From: an uncultured Actinomycetes bacterium
GTDB lineage: Bacteria; Actinomycetota; Coriobacteriia; Coriobacteriales; RUG844
Reading direction: 5' to 3'
DNA length: 5,908 nt
NCBI GenBank assembly: GCA_900313875.1
Contig: OMSY01000027.1
Coordinates: 1 to 5,908 of the forward strand
In this document: one piece after another, positions 5,536-5,908 of the stretch
Layout of the letters: the number at the start of each line of letters is the position of its first letter
How positions within the stretch are numbered: position 1 is the stretch's first letter
Made by a program: the position numbers and the translations under genes
Notes under the pieces: generated by a model
What the model was told of the DNA's origin: nothing
The model's database searches: none
What the model saw: only the letters and a program-made list of their open reading frames with translations

Positions 5536-5908
5536 TGGCCGGGGCCGGTCGAGGTGGGCGATCGCGACGCCTCGGATGCGGTCGCGGCCGAGGCCTTGGA
5601 TGCGGGCAACGGGGACTGGCTTCTGACCAGCCTCCAGCCTTTCCACAGCGATGAGCTCCTGACGGTTCAGATGGGCTCCGGTGAGAAGTACCTCATCCGC
5701 GTAACTGATGCCGAGTATCTGACCAACATCAAGGACCTCCTGACGGACATCACGCTCATGGTCGACAGTGAGGAGGTCAAGCCGGGCGAGACCGCCGCTG
5801 TGCGGGATGGCGTGACCTACAACCTGCGGCTGAAGTTCAAGGAGGACATCGAGCATCAGTTCAGCAACGATGGCACCCTCACCTTCGCGATGCCCACGGG
5901 TTTCGACC
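5536..5908 (+). CDS. Downstream in-frame part of the surface protein, no start of its own, open at the window end
   Basis: Frame 1 is open from just after a TGA at 5533-5535 to the last base. Credible protein begins around 5548 (VEVGDRDASDAV). It continues through WLLTSLQPF, EKYLIRVTDAEYL, a predicted beta-rich stretch with LKFKED, and LTFAMPTGFD. Codon use is strongly G/C-ended, as in the neighbouring genes. No start codon here has a convincing ribosome binding site (ATG 5671 is one candidate), so this is best read as the continuation of the gene starting at 4979. The pattern is that of adhesive domains near the N-terminus of wall-anchored proteins. Confidence 0.55.

Larger units (their letters stand above)
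4979..5908 (+). pseudogene. Large secreted adhesin-like surface protein, N-terminal part, with two apparent +1 frameshifts; continues past the window
   Basis: One protein can be followed through all three + frames: frame 2 from 4979 to about 5350, frame 3 to about 5545, then frame 1 to the window end. Removing one base from the C6 run (5345-5350) and one from the GC-rich stretch at 5537-5548 gives a continuous reading. The joined product has a basic N-terminus and hydrophobic helix, then a Pro/Asp/Ser/Ala/Gln linker. Next comes TYSKQDLRQKADLGDGLTL with GILPEGTTL, then a beta-rich stretch ending in NLRLKFKED and LTFAMPTGFD. This style matches the start of giant multi-domain Cna/SpaA-like wall proteins of Coriobacteriia and Clostridia. 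No wall-anchor motif is seen because the 3' end is missing. Real decay, on/off switching and sequencing error would all look the same here. The surface-protein assignment is moderately sure, the exact family is not. Confidence 0.65.

Noticed and set aside
5537..5548. GGCCGG tandem pair as a phase-switching repeat
   Set aside because: The unit is six bases, so gain or loss of a whole unit would not change the frame. Only a one-base change explains the observed shift.

Overview
The window is GC-rich with a strong G/C preference at third codon positions. It carries four cell-envelope or accessory genes, all on the + strand. Gene content and protein style suggest an actinobacterium of the Coriobacteriia (Olsenella/Collinsella/Atopobiaceae-like). 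The supporting traits are a signal peptidase with a GDHR-type box E, a membrane-anchored PG_binding_4/YkuD L,D-transpeptidase, an AAA_14/DUF4143 ATPase, and the start of a large adhesin-like surface protein. This taxonomic placement is inferred from protein character; there is no rRNA or marker gene here.

Layout: (1) 1-891, signal peptidase I. The frame is open to the window edge, so the 5' end is probably missing, and it has a very long Pro/Glu/Asp/Ala-rich cytoplasmic tail. (2) 892-1185, a gap with an imperfect GC hairpin, a consensus TATAAT box, a possible leaderless 8-codon leader ORF and a 12-bp perfect palindrome. (3) 1186-3177, an L,D-transpeptidase with a roughly 205-residue cytoplasmic tail holding a duplicated T-E-V-L motif. 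(4) 3178-3408, a gap with a strong hairpin and an extended -10 box. (5) 3409-4779, an AAA_14/DUF4143 protein in which the Walker B glutamate and the nuclease-like E-x-K signature have both been replaced. (6) 4780-4978, a gap with a related hairpin in inverted orientation and another TATAAT box. (7) 4979 to the window end, the N-terminal part of a secreted surface protein whose reading frame is broken twice by apparent one-base insertions: in or near a C6 run at 5345-5350, and in a GC-rich stretch near 5537-5548.

Each internal gene appears to have its own promoter, and each gap contains a related GC-rich inverted repeat, so these look like separate transcription units rather than one operon. 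Signal peptidase, L,D-transpeptidase and surface protein fit a common theme of protein export and wall assembly. The ATPase is an accessory gene with no obvious link to its neighbours. The most notable observations are the doubly degenerate ATPase, the twice-frameshifted surface protein, the repeated T-E-V-L motifs in the transpeptidase tail and the shared intergenic hairpin family. No CRISPR array, tRNA, rRNA or insertion sequence was seen.
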